From Rhopalosiphum padi (Eukaryota; Arthropoda; Insecta; Hemiptera; Aphididae): a DNA stretch of 64,000 nt. The stretch is taken from positions 14,322,001 to 14,386,000 of the forward strand of contig NC_083600.1 in NCBI RefSeq assembly GCF_020882245.1. Reading direction: 5' to 3'. A program made the translations under genes and the position numbers. Positions 23,001 through 37,400 of the stretch are shown piece after piece (positions within the stretch are counted from its first letter, which is position 1; each line of letters begins with the position of its first letter). The notes below the pieces were generated by a model that saw nothing but the letters and a program-made list of their open reading frames with translations, had not been told where the DNA came from and did not search any database.

Positions 23001-26000
23001 GCAGTTGTAATATAGCAAATGGCAAGAAAATGAATGATTGAGTAATTGTGTATTTTATTTGCAATATAGATAACATATAATAGAATATAGATCTCTAAAT
23101 AAACATGGTTTATACCTACGACACGACTGTGAACAACTGAAATAGTTTCCAAAGTCCTGGGTTGCCGACCGTCGTCCGTCACTGCAGATCACGGTGTCAC
23201 ATCTCCGAATTAAAACTCAAAACTTAAAATCTGAGTTTTAAGCTATTTTCTTGAAATAATTTTATTGCACATGTTCATACGAATCACAATATTAACATAA
23301 ACTAATGAAACTAAAATAAGTAATAACACAAAACATGTGCAAACATTTAACTGCAAATTGCAAAGTTTTCCAATAAAATAGTTATTTTAAATTTTTTATA
23401 TAATCTGTACCATAATGTGGAGCTTTAGGTATATTTATAATTTATATTAAATATTTATAGTTATAAATGTCGAATTGTAAATGTGCAAAGTAATTTAAGA
23501 TAATTTAAAATAAGAGCATAAAAAAATGTAAAAAATATATGTTTAACTATGGTATAGTACCTATACCTACCACTATACCTTCAGTGCAATATGCCTCTGT
23601 TTAACTCTTGTGCAGGTATACCTGCATACTACAGGTATATTAATTACAGGTATTTCTGATCAAATTCAAAACTTCACTTTTATAAGTGTGCTTCTGCAGT
23701 TAAACATTATAATAAAATATGCTGAATAAAAAATTATTTTGAAAGTGGTTTGGACGGTTGAAAATGGTGCATTTGTAACTGTATGGTGCCAACGCTATGT
23801 GTCTACCGGCAACCAAGCTGTACCACGCAGGTCTATTTTTGGTAAGTATTTATAAACACGAGCCCGATGGACCAGAGTTATTGGATCATGTAGCTTGATG
23901 AATTTAATTATATCCTCACTGAGGCATAGTTCACCAAATTAATGTATATCATGTGCTCGGGTATTATTTCGAGATCTGTAGGAAATAATTACGTGTTTTC
24001 TCGCTAGTACGTTTGTATTTAAAGGTCGCAACTGTGCTTTTCGGCGAGTTTCTGTATAATATAAATATTTTGTGTATCAATTTATTATTAAATAGATATT
24101 ACTCACGTTTATAATATACAAGATATAACCGTTTAATACACAACATATTAGGTATGTAAATATAAGATAATTCTGTATGACATATCTGAAGTTTTGTGCA
24201 AAATGCACCTGCATAAAATAATATATCAGTAGCTCGACGTCACTGCCCCGTGATAAAATCATTTTAACAGTGTAGATTTTTAATGTTGAAAAATATTTAT
24301 TCATTTTTAATTATAATAATATTCTGCTATGAATGAATCTCGAGTGACTAATAAATTATACTCAAAAATATATAAAAATATAAAATATCATAAACAATAT
24401 ACCATAATCTAGGTAATAACTAGCAGTATTTGTAGGTGCTTGCTTCCACATGTGAAATATTTTTAATTTTTAATGTATAGCTTATATATTATTTAACAGG
24501 ATCATGTTTTATTTTAAGAGTACCTATTACTAACAAATTAATAGACCCTCGTTGAATAAAAGTTTTGAAATGCTGCAAGTTAGATATGTTTGAAATAAAA
24601 TATTCTTTGATTTAAATAAGATAAAAATAAATAAAATCTTAAAATGCTTATCAATAATATATTTATATTTAAATAGTACTAATGACGGAAAACGGTTTAG
24701 TCGATTATGATAATAATTTTATCACCCACTACTTCAGAAATTTCTTACGGTTTGTTGAAAAAAATAATATTGTTATTCATAAAAACCTTTCCTTCAGATT
24801 CTGAGGCTCAGAATCGGCAATTGCTTTGTTGGCGACTGCTCTGATGGATAAATTTTCATTCATCATAACTTTATCGATACATATATTTAGCAAAATTTAA
24901 TGATATTACGTAAATATTTAATACATACCTATAATATATAGTCCATGACTTGGAGAAAAACAATTTATATAATTTTTAAACACTAGTTTTCAGTTACTTG
25001 CAATAGTGCCAATTTTTTTTAATCAGTTTACAGTTATAATAATAATAATAATAATAAATAATACTACTTAATCAGAGAACATAATAATATATAAATGACA
25101 TATTTGACTTTTCTATAAAAATTAAATATTTAAATTAAGGTAATATATGTATATCATTCTGCAGTAAGTATACTAACTACTAAGTATAAGCTATAAACGA
25201 TATATTGTTTGGTATTTAAATGAGGTGCGAAGGTTTCATTTTTTTATCTTTAGGAATAGGAATTTTGAATCACAAGGACTGTATATTTATTATATTGATA
25301 TATACTATGATGAAATTAACAGCAATGAGAAAGTACCTACAAATTCACATAATTTTTACTTTTATATAATACACAAATATTATTTACACCGCTGTTAGAG
25401 TAGTGTTTATATTTAAATAACAAAATGTAGGTATGTGTCATGTGTGTAAAGACAATACAATATAAATGGTGTAAATTTATAGTGTATATATTGTATATAA
25501 TTTTATTATTGATAAATTTAATTTGAATTTTTGGACTAACGTGGATTATTTACTAATATATTATGATATTGTGTTTATTTTAAAATTCAAAAGCATGCGA
25601 CACAATATAGTTTTTAAATATATGTGTTGTTTATAGAAAGCTATATATAATATATTATATATAAATATATCAAATAATATTTCGAAAATATTTATTTACT
25701 CTAATTTAGGAAAACCTAAACTTATCTGATATCTGACCATTGGTTTGTATTTTCAACATTACCTATAAAAATTGTATACGAATCATAATTATTGTTTTTG
25801 TTTAGTGTGTTGTGTGTAATGTACTAATGTGTATTGACATTTTTATACCAAATATTCACTCTGTTATTTTAAATTTATACCAAAAATAATTTCACTTTGT
25901 TTATAAATAAGACAAATATAGGTAATTTTTAAACAAAAACTAAATATTATTATCATGTTTATGGATATTTTATACTGTCTTAATATAGATGTACTTGTAT

Positions 26001-29000
26001 CAGTTATTTGTTGTTATATTAGTACGATTTTTTTTTGTTATAAAAATTTCTAAATTTATGGTCACGTTGTCCTAAAATATAAATTTCGGACTTGTTTGTA
26101 CAATAGTCAACAATACAACATTTTTATAGCTTATGAGTTATGAGTGTATAATTTAATGAAAATAATAAATATTTATTGTCGATAGTTGTACTTACACATT
26201 ATTTTTCATATTATTATCTGTTTATTATCTTTGATAAATGAAAGTTTGTGATGTATATAGCCATATAGCCATATAGGTATTCAAGCTTGAAGGAGCTAGA
26301 GAATATTAATAATTATTCTATTATATATATATATATTTACGTAGTTTGGTTATAATATTTTGTATGATTAGTGTGAGGCATATAATGATGAGTCAAATAT
26401 TATTAGATCGTGCGAGTTTGATATATGTACTTTGTGTAAGTCATTGTAACAATATTGCATTATCATTATAATAATAATATATAAACGCAACGGAAATCTC
26501 TACGCAACTATATTGTAAGAACCGTACTTAAAATCTGTGTTGAGTACCTATTGACTATTGGCTATTATTGATTTTTTAAATTAATAATATTGGCAATTTT
26601 TATAGTTATTGGATAATTGTATATGACAAATGTCGCCTGTCTACTGCATCTGACGTTAATAATTATTTACTTATTTTACTTCAACAGAGATAAAATGTGC
26701 CATGTATATATGTGTGTATTATAATTCTATTCAGGCGTTAATCGTTAATCAGTCTTAATAAAATTCTTTGTTTAAAGATTAAATACTTTTAAGTAAAATT
26801 TAAGGGATAATAACTTATGAAATATTTGGTAATAGTTATATGTCACAGAGTCTGTCATCATCACGGCCAATGCTTTCAAACTTTTCAATACATTTTTTTA
26901 TAAACCACTTCTATTTGACATTTTAGAGCAGCACACATTTTTTTATGACACAATATATTACAGGTATTGATAAATAGCCATTTATAATTATTAGTTATTA
27001 CTTATTACGTACCTAGTGACCGTACTGCAACATTGGTTCTATACCCTAAATGAATTTAGATTTCGATGCCATTCACTGAAAAACGTTTTACGACGGTTTA
27101 ATTGTTTAAATTTTTATTAGTTAAGAGTTCATTTCTATGAACATTTAATTTTAGTGATTGGTGACCTAAATAATATATTTTGAATTATATAAGTTAGGTT
27201 ATAAACGTATACCAGTAACGTAGTATACATTACTTTTGTATGAATGGGAAGGAGGTAGATCAATGGAAAAAACATTACCAATGTACTAGTTATAGATAAT
27301 TTTTGTTTTAAAATATCTAGATTATTTTCTTATTCCCTTAAAATTAGTATAAAAAAATAATTTTAATTAAAACAGCCCACAAATTCAGAGACTTCATATA
27401 GTTAAGTCTAATTATGTTATAGATAATTATATTAGAACCTAATCTATATTATAGTATATATAAAGACATGGGGACCATAGGGTTTGATATTGCATTAAAT
27501 TAAATTCATATATTGCCACAAATCTTAAATCATAATGTATGTATTAACTATATAGGTACCTATATAATATATGTGTAATATGTATTATAATGAGATAACT
27601 ATACCTTTTTTATGAATATCAACTTATAAATAAATATACAAATAAACTATATTTTTAAGGTTTTTCGAAAAAAATCATACCTACCATAAAATGTCTTTAT
27701 ATTTAATTTATATACAGTATACACACACACATATATATATATATATTTGTTAATTTGCTATTAAAAGTTAGTTTATTTTTTCTGTTATTTGATGACGATG
27801 GTTGATCACTGATGCATGTAACGCAAGTCAAAAATAGCTACTTTTTAGTATAAGCAATTATTTCAAGTTTGGAAATTTGACTATGATTGTATAATAAGTA
27901 ATAATTAACAACGGTAACCGTTGTAAGTGTGGATATAGTGTGATTTAATTGTCTTAGTTTCCATTGTATCTTTTGATCTATTTGGTTAAAAATTATTTTT
28001 AGTTATAATTTATTATCCTTTGTATCAAGTATCAAAAATTGTTTGTATAAAATTCTTTATGTTTTAAAATTAGTGATACAGAGCGTAAACTTTCCGTAAT
28101 AGAGTTGCATTAATATGTGAATTTCAGAAACTATCATATAATATATTTGAATTATTTTTATATTTTTCGAATTTTAAACAGTGTAATAGTTGTAGTTTTA
28201 CAGAAAAAAAAATTAAATATACTTGAAAAATATAATTAGTTATACAAGAAATATATATAATATAATCAGCGTTCAAATAAAAAAGGACTGTATTTTAGAA
28301 ATGCGATTACGAGATTATAAAATATTATAAATTATAATCCTACAATAATACAATTCACAAACACTGAGACGTATACTGCAGGAACACTATCACAGTATCA
28401 CATAATATAAATAATATTATTTATTTTATATTATGACGTTATATGTTATGTACATTACATACGTCATATACATAATATATTAATATGACCGAGTTTTGAG
28501 AACTTAAATAATTAGATGAATCGTCTGATTTATTGATTAGAGTTTATAGATACAGTAATAAATAATAATTTTTTAGTTAATCTTAAATTCGTTAATTAAG
28601 ATACTAAAAAAATATAGGTTTTTCTATTTTATCAACATAAAATATAATTTCAAATGTAATAAAATATAATTCTATCATTAAAATGAATATTTAAAAATAA
28701 AAACCGTTTTAAAACATATTAAAATGAAGCATTAATGTGGAGTTCGAATTGGAAATACAATTTACCATATAGAATTAAGAATTGTATTTAAAGATAATAT
28801 AAAAGTATATTAAAATATCTTATGTTAGCAATTCGCTATTAATATAAAGCATACCTACGTGGCTACGTGAAAAGTCTGGCACAACTCATAAACAGATTTT
28901 TCTTTCGGCCTTAGACTCATAAGAATGTTACCTACATCTTACATAATATACTTGGACGCATATATTATAATTCGAGTACAACTACGTGATAATGATTGTC

Positions 29001-29340
29001 ATTTGTCGTAGGCGTGTATTTTAACTATTTTTTTTTGTTTAACCGTTAAAGATGTGCGATGACCAAATCGCCGAAAGGATTTAATAATTCAATAAATGGA
29101 TTAATGGATAAATTAATCGAGAGCCCTTGGCGTTTCAAAAAACTAAACTACGTTCTACAAAGTTGCACTGTATCTTGCAGACTGCTGTCGGCGGCGAATT
29201 AATTATCATTTGTTCCAAACTGGACTTGCATTATTATGGACTATGATACACACACATTTTCGCGTTTTGACAGAACTATCACAACTCGGCAGCGCGAGTC
29301 TAAGAACTATAAATATTTTAATAGATTTTAAATATTTATA
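19028..29340. other. 10-kb AT-rich gene desert upstream of SRF
   Basis: No open frame has recognisable protein features, and no splice-linked exon set could be built. It holds simple repeats: TA runs near 19032-19056 and 20010-20043, CA near 20286-20303, TAA near 25037-25063, and TA near 22085-22122 and 27730-27747. A piece near 22760-22930 with GCACCCTCAGTT and GAAATTGCGCCCCTGG looks like an old transposon end. The region may contain regulatory DNA for SRF, but no individual element can be identified. Confidence 0.4.
20010..20043. repeat. TA microsatellite
   Basis: About 17 tandem TA units, preceded by AATATATACG. Confidence 0.9.
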
Positions 29341-30708
29341 TCAAATTAATGAATAATCATAACAACAACAAAAACAACAACAATAACTGAACCTAACCTA
29401 TGTAATATAATAATAATATTATAGAAAAAAAATATGGCGAACGTTCGAGCGTTATTATATAGGAAGCGCATTATTCGCCGGAAGGTGGATCTTAACGCCG
29501 TTGGGGAGGTACTACGGCCGCACCGTATATGGTCAAGTTTGCCTAATTTGGCTCGGGCAACTCTTCTAAATACGGCAAGCGAGGCGGCGGGGGAGGTCGC
29601 GGTGGCCCGGGAGAAGGGGCAGCACGAAATAATATACAATGTAATAATAATAATAATAATAATAATAAAAATAATAATAATAATATATGATAGTGCGTCG
29701 CGCGCGCGACCGTCCGCGCCGCCGTTACCACAACCGTTCGACCGACGGCGACTTCGACCGCGGTCCGACGACACGACTCGTTTTCTACGACGACGACCGT
29801 AGTGTGTAGTGGGTATTATAGTAGGCACGTCTTGCGCCATTCCGTCGTCTACACATGGACGTGTCACACGTGTAGTTTGTGCCCGTGTAGCACATCGTAA
29901 CGAATCAACGCGCGCGCCGCGCCTTATCGTTTTTTTTATTTTTATTTTTTATCGACGTAATAAAAAGAATTTTACGACAGAAAATTCGTCGTCGTGCGAT
30001 ACTACAATATTATACCGTCATCAATTATATATATTTATATATAAAAATACATATATATTTTTCAATTTTTACGCGTGTTCTGTGTTCGTCTGACATTGTG
30101 TGCGGGAGGCTGCAATAGTGCCGCGGCGATAAAGGCTATCCGCTGATTCCGTCGTGTGTTTGCGCACCTATACACGTACGCCGCGGTGTATATTATAATA
30201 ATATAAAATAATCGACGACGATCCCGCTTGGAGTACCGACGCCGGGAATATTGTGTACAATTTTTTAAAATTTTTAAAAATAGAAAAACCGCGCGGCACA
30301 TGCGCCACGAGTTCTATTATTGTACGGACGCAGGTCGAATTACTCGTATTCGTGTAGTGGCGGGAGGGCGCAACTGTGGAATTCAACACGACGACGGCAT
30401 AACCGTTCGTATCTTCACTGCAGTGGCAACAGCATACCGCCGGTGTCCCGCCGTTATCAGTGCCGCGGCTGTTGTTATCAGTGACGTTTGTTTTCATTAT
30501 TTTTGTTAAATTTTTTATTATTGTTGCTCCCGTTTACTTGTACTCCGAAGTAGTAGGTCTCCCGTGGACCGAAGTAAAATATCGTCCCCCCCGAATAGGA
30601 AATCGCGAGTAAATAATATCGTTCTCGCCATTTTCTGCGGTCGGCCGGTGCTGACCGTATCGCGTGTGCGTGCAGTGCGTGGATGACCAGTCGTAGGCGG
30701 TCAAGTGC
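29341..30708 (+). promoter_or_regulatory. CpG-rich 5' region of SRF (promoter and 5' UTR)
   Basis: Composition changes sharply from AT-rich desert to CG-rich sequence from about 29430 to the SRF start. This is the expected place for the promoter and leader of the gene. An in-frame TAG at 30694-30696 closes the SRF frame upstream. Many overlapping open frames on both strands (for example 29346-29867 and 29434-29802) arise from the CG-rich and TAA-repeat composition (microsatellite at 29641-29685). They have arginine-rich or isoleucine-run translations without family signatures, so none is called a gene. No TATA box was assigned. Confidence 0.6.
29641..29685. repeat. TAA/AAT microsatellite
   Basis: An interrupted (TAA)n array in the SRF upstream region. 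Confidence 0.85.
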
Positions 30709-33417
30709 ATGAGGTGGACAGCGATGGACAGTGCGTCTGGCGGTGGCGGCCGCGACAATAGATTCGGCATGGGTTACGCGTCGAACATGTCGCTGTTGGA
30801 TCCGTCGGACATTTACAACAACGGTGTTGGTGGTCAGCAACAACGGCCGTCCACGTCTCGCACACCACCCATGATGGGATGTGGTCCTGGCGGTCCGGTT
30901 CACCAGCGTGGCATCAAGCGAACGATGGGCCCAGGTACTAACATGTGCTACGAACCCACCGACCACCATCGGTTGGTTGACGACAATTTTTCGCCACCTT
31001 CCGTCAAGGACGTATCACCGTCGAACGGCAAGAAAACCAAGGGCCGTGTAAAAATAAAAATGGAATACATTGAAAATAAGTTGCGTAGATACACAACGTT
31101 CTCTAAAAGGAAAACCGGCATTATGAAGAAGGTTAGTTTAAAGATTTATTTAAATCCAATATACAGCACTTGATTTTATTTGATTGCCTATGCTCTATAG
31201 ACAATTATATTGTCTATTGTATACTTGTTCTTTATTAATTTAAAATTCACCATCACTAGGAAATTTGATTACTTCTTTTAGGATTCAGATTTTTATTGGT
31301 TTCTTTGGTATTAATTTTTATATTATAATGAAACTCTTTTATTAGAGAATATATTTTACTTGCAATTGATTCTTATTTAAACAATAACTTTGTATAGGTT
31401 TATTTGATAATTTTTATTTTAAACTACTTATTTGATATCTATTTTTGTAATTATTAGTGTTGGTATGTTAACTTGGTTGAAAATTAAGTATTGGATTTGT
31501 ATATCTACTTGTTTATTATTTGATTCATACTTATATTATTTTATGAGACAATAAAATGACCTTCATACGATTTAAATTGTCAAACAGATGGTCGATTTCT
31601 ACTTAATCATATTTATAATTTTTTTTCAAATACTTATGTATTTTAAAATATCTATGTTAATACTTATGTTTAAAATAAAATTACCACACAAAATCATAAT
31701 ATTAAGTGACATTTTAACCAACAGATGTGTATTTCAACTGGATGTTTAGACCACCATCTGTACAAAATAAGCTTTAAATAGAAAAAAATACATTTATAGT
31801 TGGACATATTTTAAATATATTTCATTATAATTTTTACAATTTCTTTGTTATACATTTTTATTAAATACTAATTTATTACTAGTTTACTACTTATATTTTA
31901 GTATATTAGTTATAACTAAAAAGTTACAGTTATAGTTTATAGTTAACTATAAGACTGTTTGCAAAAAAAAAAAATTTTTATATTTTAATACTTTTTCTGT
32001 ATCTATTTAATATACATTTTTTAAATTTATTACTTATGTAATTTGGTAAGTAATGAACCAAAAAAAAAACCGAGAAAATATTTAATAGGTACCATTATTT
32101 ATAATCGTTAAAATATTTAAAAAACAAATTTATTACCTAAGTATTTTATGGTAAAAGTAATTTGTTTCTTATTAAGTTCTAATACAATTTCAAGCGTATA
32201 TTTGTTATTCTGATAAATATATTTTTACAAATCAAACATATTATAATCTACACTGATAGGGACGGCTTTTTTCTTGATTTTCTTGATACTTTTATTATTT
32301 ATTTTCTTGTACTGATGCCTAGACATTTTTTTCAGCTTTTTATTTATTAAATTAATTATTAGTATTTATAAATGTGATATTCTGTAAGTAATTCTTTATG
32401 TCTTACATGAAAATTTGCTAGTTTAATATTACTAATTACAGTTAATTAATATTAAAGATTTTAGTCAATTGAATAATTTATAATAGTTTAAATTTGTACT
32501 ATTTGTATTGAAAGATGTGTATTATATTTTTACTAAATGTAATATTTAGATAATCTATGTAGTATGTACATAAACTATGATTTATAATATATAAATTCTC
32601 TTTTTTATAAAAAAAAGCCTTATTATATTTTGCTGCAATAATAATTTCCTATTAATAATTTAATGTAGGTATTTGATGTCTATTATACTCAATATATATA
32701 AAATGTATTTACTTAAATTTAAAATGTATTAAGTGTTTTATTATTATTATCATTTATCTATTTATTATATAGTACATAATACTTCTGAATTCCTGATATT
32801 ACTTTTAATATTTGGTATAAAATATTATAATATTTATTTTAAAATACTGAGATACCTAAATATTTACTTAATTTATTTCTTATCTTTTGAGTTATTTTCA
32901 CCACAGTTACATTATTTTTGTTCCTTTACAGGCATATGAGTTGTCAACATTAACAGGCACTCAAGTGATGCTATTAGTAGCATCTGAAACGGGACATGTA
33001 TATACCTTTGCCACACGCAAGTTACAGCCGATGATTACTTCTGAAGCTGGCAAAGCACTAATTCAAACATGCTTAAATTCACCAGACCCGTGTCCATCCT
33101 CATCAGGTGCTAACTCAGGGGATCAACGCATGTCAGCAACTGGATTCGAGGAGACTGATCTGTCTTACAACATTGGCGATGACCACGATTCCAAAGTAAG
33201 GCAGTTTGTGTACGGCCAACAGAGTCCTGTCCACCATCCACACCATCAACAACACCATCCCCAACACATCATGGCCATGTCCCCGCCTGCCCATCTCATA
33301 CCCTCATCTAGTCCCAGCCCGCTGATGCACACGGCCAATTATCAGCAACAGTGCACTTCCCCGCTGCCATTACACCAATATCCTCACATGGCATCCCATT
33401 CACACAACCAGCGGTAA
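30709..33417 (+). CDS. bs: Serum response factor / blistered, MADS-box transcription factor (297-302 aa)
   Basis: A nuclear homodimeric activator that binds CArG boxes; in flies it acts in tracheal terminal cells, wing intervein cells and actin-linked programmes. Coding exons are 30709-31131 and 32932-33417; the GT/AG intron (phase 0) cuts the MADS box between GIMKK and AYELSTLTG. Two ATGs are possible: 30709, and 30724 (MDSASGGGGRD), which has the better context; an in-frame stop lies 15 nt before the first. Numbered from 30724: glycine/serine-rich N-terminus with RGIKRTM (like vertebrate RGLKRSL), basic GKKTKGRVKIK at 102-112, MADS box to about 162, and SAM extension to about 188 (RKLQPMITSEAGKALIQTC). 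The conserved DQRMSATGFEETDLSYN follows. The C-terminus is His/Gln/Pro-rich and ends MASHSHNQR. The protein is much shorter than vertebrate SRF (508 aa), the loss being in the C-terminal activation region. The gene is intact. Confidence 0.97.
31132..32931 (+). other. Intron of SRF
   Basis: A 1.8-kb AT-rich intron with donor AAG|GTTAGT and acceptor TTCCTTTACAG. No embedded gene seen. Confidence 0.9.
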
Positions 33418-34370
33418 TGTTCAGTCGAACCAACATTGACGGGATAGTAAATTTTGAATAAAAAAAATAGACTGAACCATTTTATGTCTGTACAAGTAGA
33501 AATATATTATAATATAATATGCAATTACCATGCGATTATCCCCGGCAATGAGTTCAACCGAACATTGTCACGCCAACGTATACAGCGTAGGCAAATCCTA
33601 TTCGTCCGCGTTTGATTGCAGTGTGTTTCGCTTTGTGTGTTATGTTTTTATTTTTTGCTGTGTTGTAGTTTATAAGTATATTATAATATATAATATGAGC
33701 TTAAATAAATCGCTTCTACTACAACTCTACTACTGCCGGGCCGTGTTCAAAATCGAAACTATAATTGTTTTTATCATCACCGCCCCGAAAGTTTTTTTTT
33801 TAAAAGATGTAGATTTTTTAATGGCGTTCCGCTTTCGGTGTCCTACAACCCTGCATGTAGTTTTTAAATGTTTGTTCAAATTTTATTTGAGTGATGTGGG
33901 GAAGGGGGAAATACAAATAAAATAAATTGCCGATGACGGATTATGTGTATCACGTTGCCGCCTGGTCGTCCGCGTGAAGACGTCTGGTGACGAATAAAGG
34001 GGGTCCATCGTAGATTGGTCAATTATCGTCGTTGTCGTCATTATTATTATTATTAAAAACATTAAAACGGTCGACTGGCCGTGCGTGGGCGGTAGTGGCG
34101 GCGGGCACGTGCGTAGGCGGCGGCGACGGCTGGTCGCAATGATGATAGTATTATACCTACGCGCGTGGACCGGTTGCTGCAGTGGCTGCGACGGCGACCT
34201 AGGCGATTACTTCGTTTTTCCCGGACGGTTTTCGCTGACACCGCCGCCCCGTTTGGTTTTCCCACGGGATTAACTGGCACGGATCACCATGGATTTATTA
34301 CGTTTCACGATAATCGAAAAAACCGGACCTCGCCGTATTGTACCTATATAATGATAATATAATAAAGTGT
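33418..34370 (+). other. SRF 3' UTR with several possible poly(A) signals
   Basis: AATAAA hexamers occur at 33457-33462, 33704-33709, 33916-33921 and 33993-33998, so 3' ends from about 60 to 600 nt after the stop are possible. The open frame at 33530-33925 lies in this space and lacks family features. From about 33940 the sequence turns CG-rich (to about 34450). Confidence 0.5.
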
Positions 34371-34460
34371 AATAATAATATCGACTACGTGCCTGGGATC
34401 GGTAAACAGCGACGCGGCATCGGTGGTGCGTAGGTCGTGAGAACGGCGGCGGCGGGACGC
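33940..34460. other. CpG-rich island downstream of SRF
   Basis: A CG-rich block with many CGG/CGA units, set in AT-rich DNA. Frames at 34062-34280 (minus) and 34085-34273 (plus) are composition-driven arginine/glycine-rich translations. It could be an enhancer or another transcript's first exon. Confidence 0.4.
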
Positions 34461-37400
34461 TGCGATCGCGTAACGATTTAGAAACTGATAGAGAATAAAA
34501 AAATTAATAAATAATCGTGAATAAAAAAAAAACTGCAGTTATCGGTAATCATGTGTAATTACGCGTATTTATTAGCTCTCTCTCTCTCGTTTTGTACTCC
34601 TGTAAATATGAAACTATTTTGTTTTTTTTTTATACAATATATATATATATATAAATAGAATTATTTTTAATTATTATTTTGTACAAAAACAAAAAAATCG
34701 AATCGTTGTATATTATATATTTATTATTTTTCGTATATATATTTTTAATTTATTGTGGTAAGAGATATTTTAGAGGAAATTCTTTGTATGTATTATAATA
34801 TAATATATACACACATTTTTATACGTTTAAGAGAGAAAACAAGAACAGTGCCTTTTATAACTATATATAATCGTTATTGACGATAACAAAATACGTCATT
34901 TGGTCTAGTCCGAATTTTTATTATATAGGTGTTACCTACACATCATAATATTTATACCTACTATTATAGACCATTGTTATCAAGTCTGTGATATTTATCG
35001 GTAAAATAGTATAATTGTAATATACATAAACGCTGCAATATACGTCATGCGTTGCACATATATTTATTATATGTCGTTACGATCAACTTTGAGTACATAT
35101 ATTATATGTTATGTAATATAATATTTATATATTATAAACGATAATAAAACAAAAACTGACTATATTGAAATGTTTTAAAATTGTATCTCCCTGCCGTCCA
35201 CTTCTCATCATTGTCCCTCGTACTTTTAAAGACATTATATTTTTTTTGAAAAAAAAATAAAAATCCATAACGCTCCGCTTGTATTGAAGTGTAATTTTAA
35301 TGATTGAAACAGTTTCGTACGCACGGTATGATAAAAACTCGTTCAGAAATTGGAAAAATGACGTGTATATCGGCCGCGTAACTAAATATTTTTTCGAAAT
35401 TTTGGGCGTGTGAGACGACGTGGGACGTCGTTGTCGTTGGTCGTTTCGTGTGTGTGTGTATATAATACACCTAAATACATATTATATACGAGTATGTACA
35501 CATAATTTTTTCTCTTTAATTTTGTTTCCCAATTCGCAGTGGCGACGCGTCGATACACAGACTCGCACACGCCTCACGATCGTAATACAATAATAATATA
35601 TGCGTATAGAAGGCTACACACACACACATACTCTTATTCATGTCCGATATTATTGTCGCCCACTACCGGTGAGTCCGTCCGCACAACAATAATTACGTGA
35701 GCGCCGCAGACGCCCACCAGCGCGCGGGCCGCGTCGACGGGAAGTTTTCAAATAGTGTGTTACACTTGAAACCAGTGTGCCCACACGCGGTGAAAAAAGA
35801 TTTAGCCCACGCGCGACCGACCGAGCGCGCGCCTTGCGAAACGTTTTCGGACGCGTTGTGGTTTTCGCCTTCGTAGCTCTGTTTCCGGCGGAAACTCTTG
35901 GATAGGACCGGAAACGGCAGAATTTTTGGAGCGGCGAATCACACGTGCGGATTTCTCGCCGGAAAAGCTGGCAGGGAGGACTGGCCCGAAACTGACCAGA
36001 TGTTCGTGTCCCATATGTTTAATACTCCTACTGCCCCACACCTCACTGTTTGCCGCTGATGTTGCTGCTGCACCGCCCCGGAGCGGTTTTCTATTGTAAG
36101 CACTGCATATAATATATTAATATAATAATATGTGTATGTAATTGCACGCGCGTAAATATAATATGATAATTTGTAGGGAAACGGCCGACGTGTGCAACAG
36201 GTGCTATGCCGCGCGACCGTAGATGACCCCCTAGCTTGCGCGCGCGGCGGAAATACGTATTATGATCGTCGCCGTGGTTGTCATTTTAAAGCGTGTGCGG
36301 AATATCGTATTATTATTATATTGTAGAATAATATTACGTTAATGACTACTTACTGTTATAGGCGTATAAAATACCCCGCGCGAATAAGTATTTTGGGCCG
36401 GACACTGGTTCTTCCTGCTCTTCACCGCTATACAGTTGGAGCTTCAGCAGGAAACCTAGGATTCTGGCAATGACTGGGGGTCACCGCAATCGTGCATATA
36501 GATATTTCAGATAGGTACCTAACCGTCCTAACCTGTTGCTGTATTGCCATCGATATCCATGGGTGAACTCGTAAATAGTGCGTATTATATATTGTATCGG
36601 GGAAAAAATATATAAGATTACGATATGCAAACGGGAAAAACATTATATCCAAAATGGCAAAATAATTAAAACGGCGTGTTGTTTTATGACATATTATGAT
36701 CAACGCACACGCACTATTTATATTATATAACTATTATTATATAAATCTGGTCTTTTAAAATCATAATAACAATACGAAATTTTAAAGTTTATAAATGTTG
36801 GGATGATGGAAGTGGAGATATTGTATACGCGGCCTATAATAATAAAAATAAAAAATCATGAAGTCCGATGGTATCGTGTTTGGTTCCTTTGACTCGTTTT
36901 CGAGGGCCTGTTTTTACAAAAACCATTATTTTTATCTAATTATCGCCACTTGTGGGACCTCAGTATAAAATACCGAATATCAATGACATTTATAAGTATA
37001 CCCATCATCCACATGATGCGTATACATGCCGCGAACGGGTTACGTCGGATTCAGAACAGTTACAGGTGTGGCGGATTCGGTTGTGTCAACGTTTATAATA
37101 TGTAAACAGAGTGATGGCGTGATTAGATAAAAAAAATCAGTTCACTTTTAATGTAAGTTTTGTACAGATGTTTGCGTGGCCACAAAAAAAAACACCTACC
37201 TAAACCTTATAACGACACTTTACCGGTTTACATTTATGTTTGATTATACGGCTAAACAATGTATGTCTTATAACTTACTATATACTCGACCTGCGGATGA
37301 AGTAGTTCCGAGTGATGTGTGCGAATGATGCTTATGTATATGATATTTCGTTGATCGGTGCAGTTGTATGCACGTAGACTACACCGAGATACGATTGAGG

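Noticed and set aside
29346..29867. Open frames of 173 and 122 codons on opposite strands upstream of SRF
   Set aside because: They run through a TAA microsatellite and CG-rich DNA, giving isoleucine runs and arginine-rich stretches; no family signature and mutual overlap.
30478..30969. 163-codon minus-strand frame overlapping SRF exon 1
   Set aside because: Antisense shadow of the SRF coding exon and its CG-rich leader.
33530..33925. 131-codon frame downstream of the SRF stop
   Set aside because: Lies among several poly(A) signals in the probable 3' UTR; cysteine/phenylalanine-rich translation of T-rich DNA with no family features.
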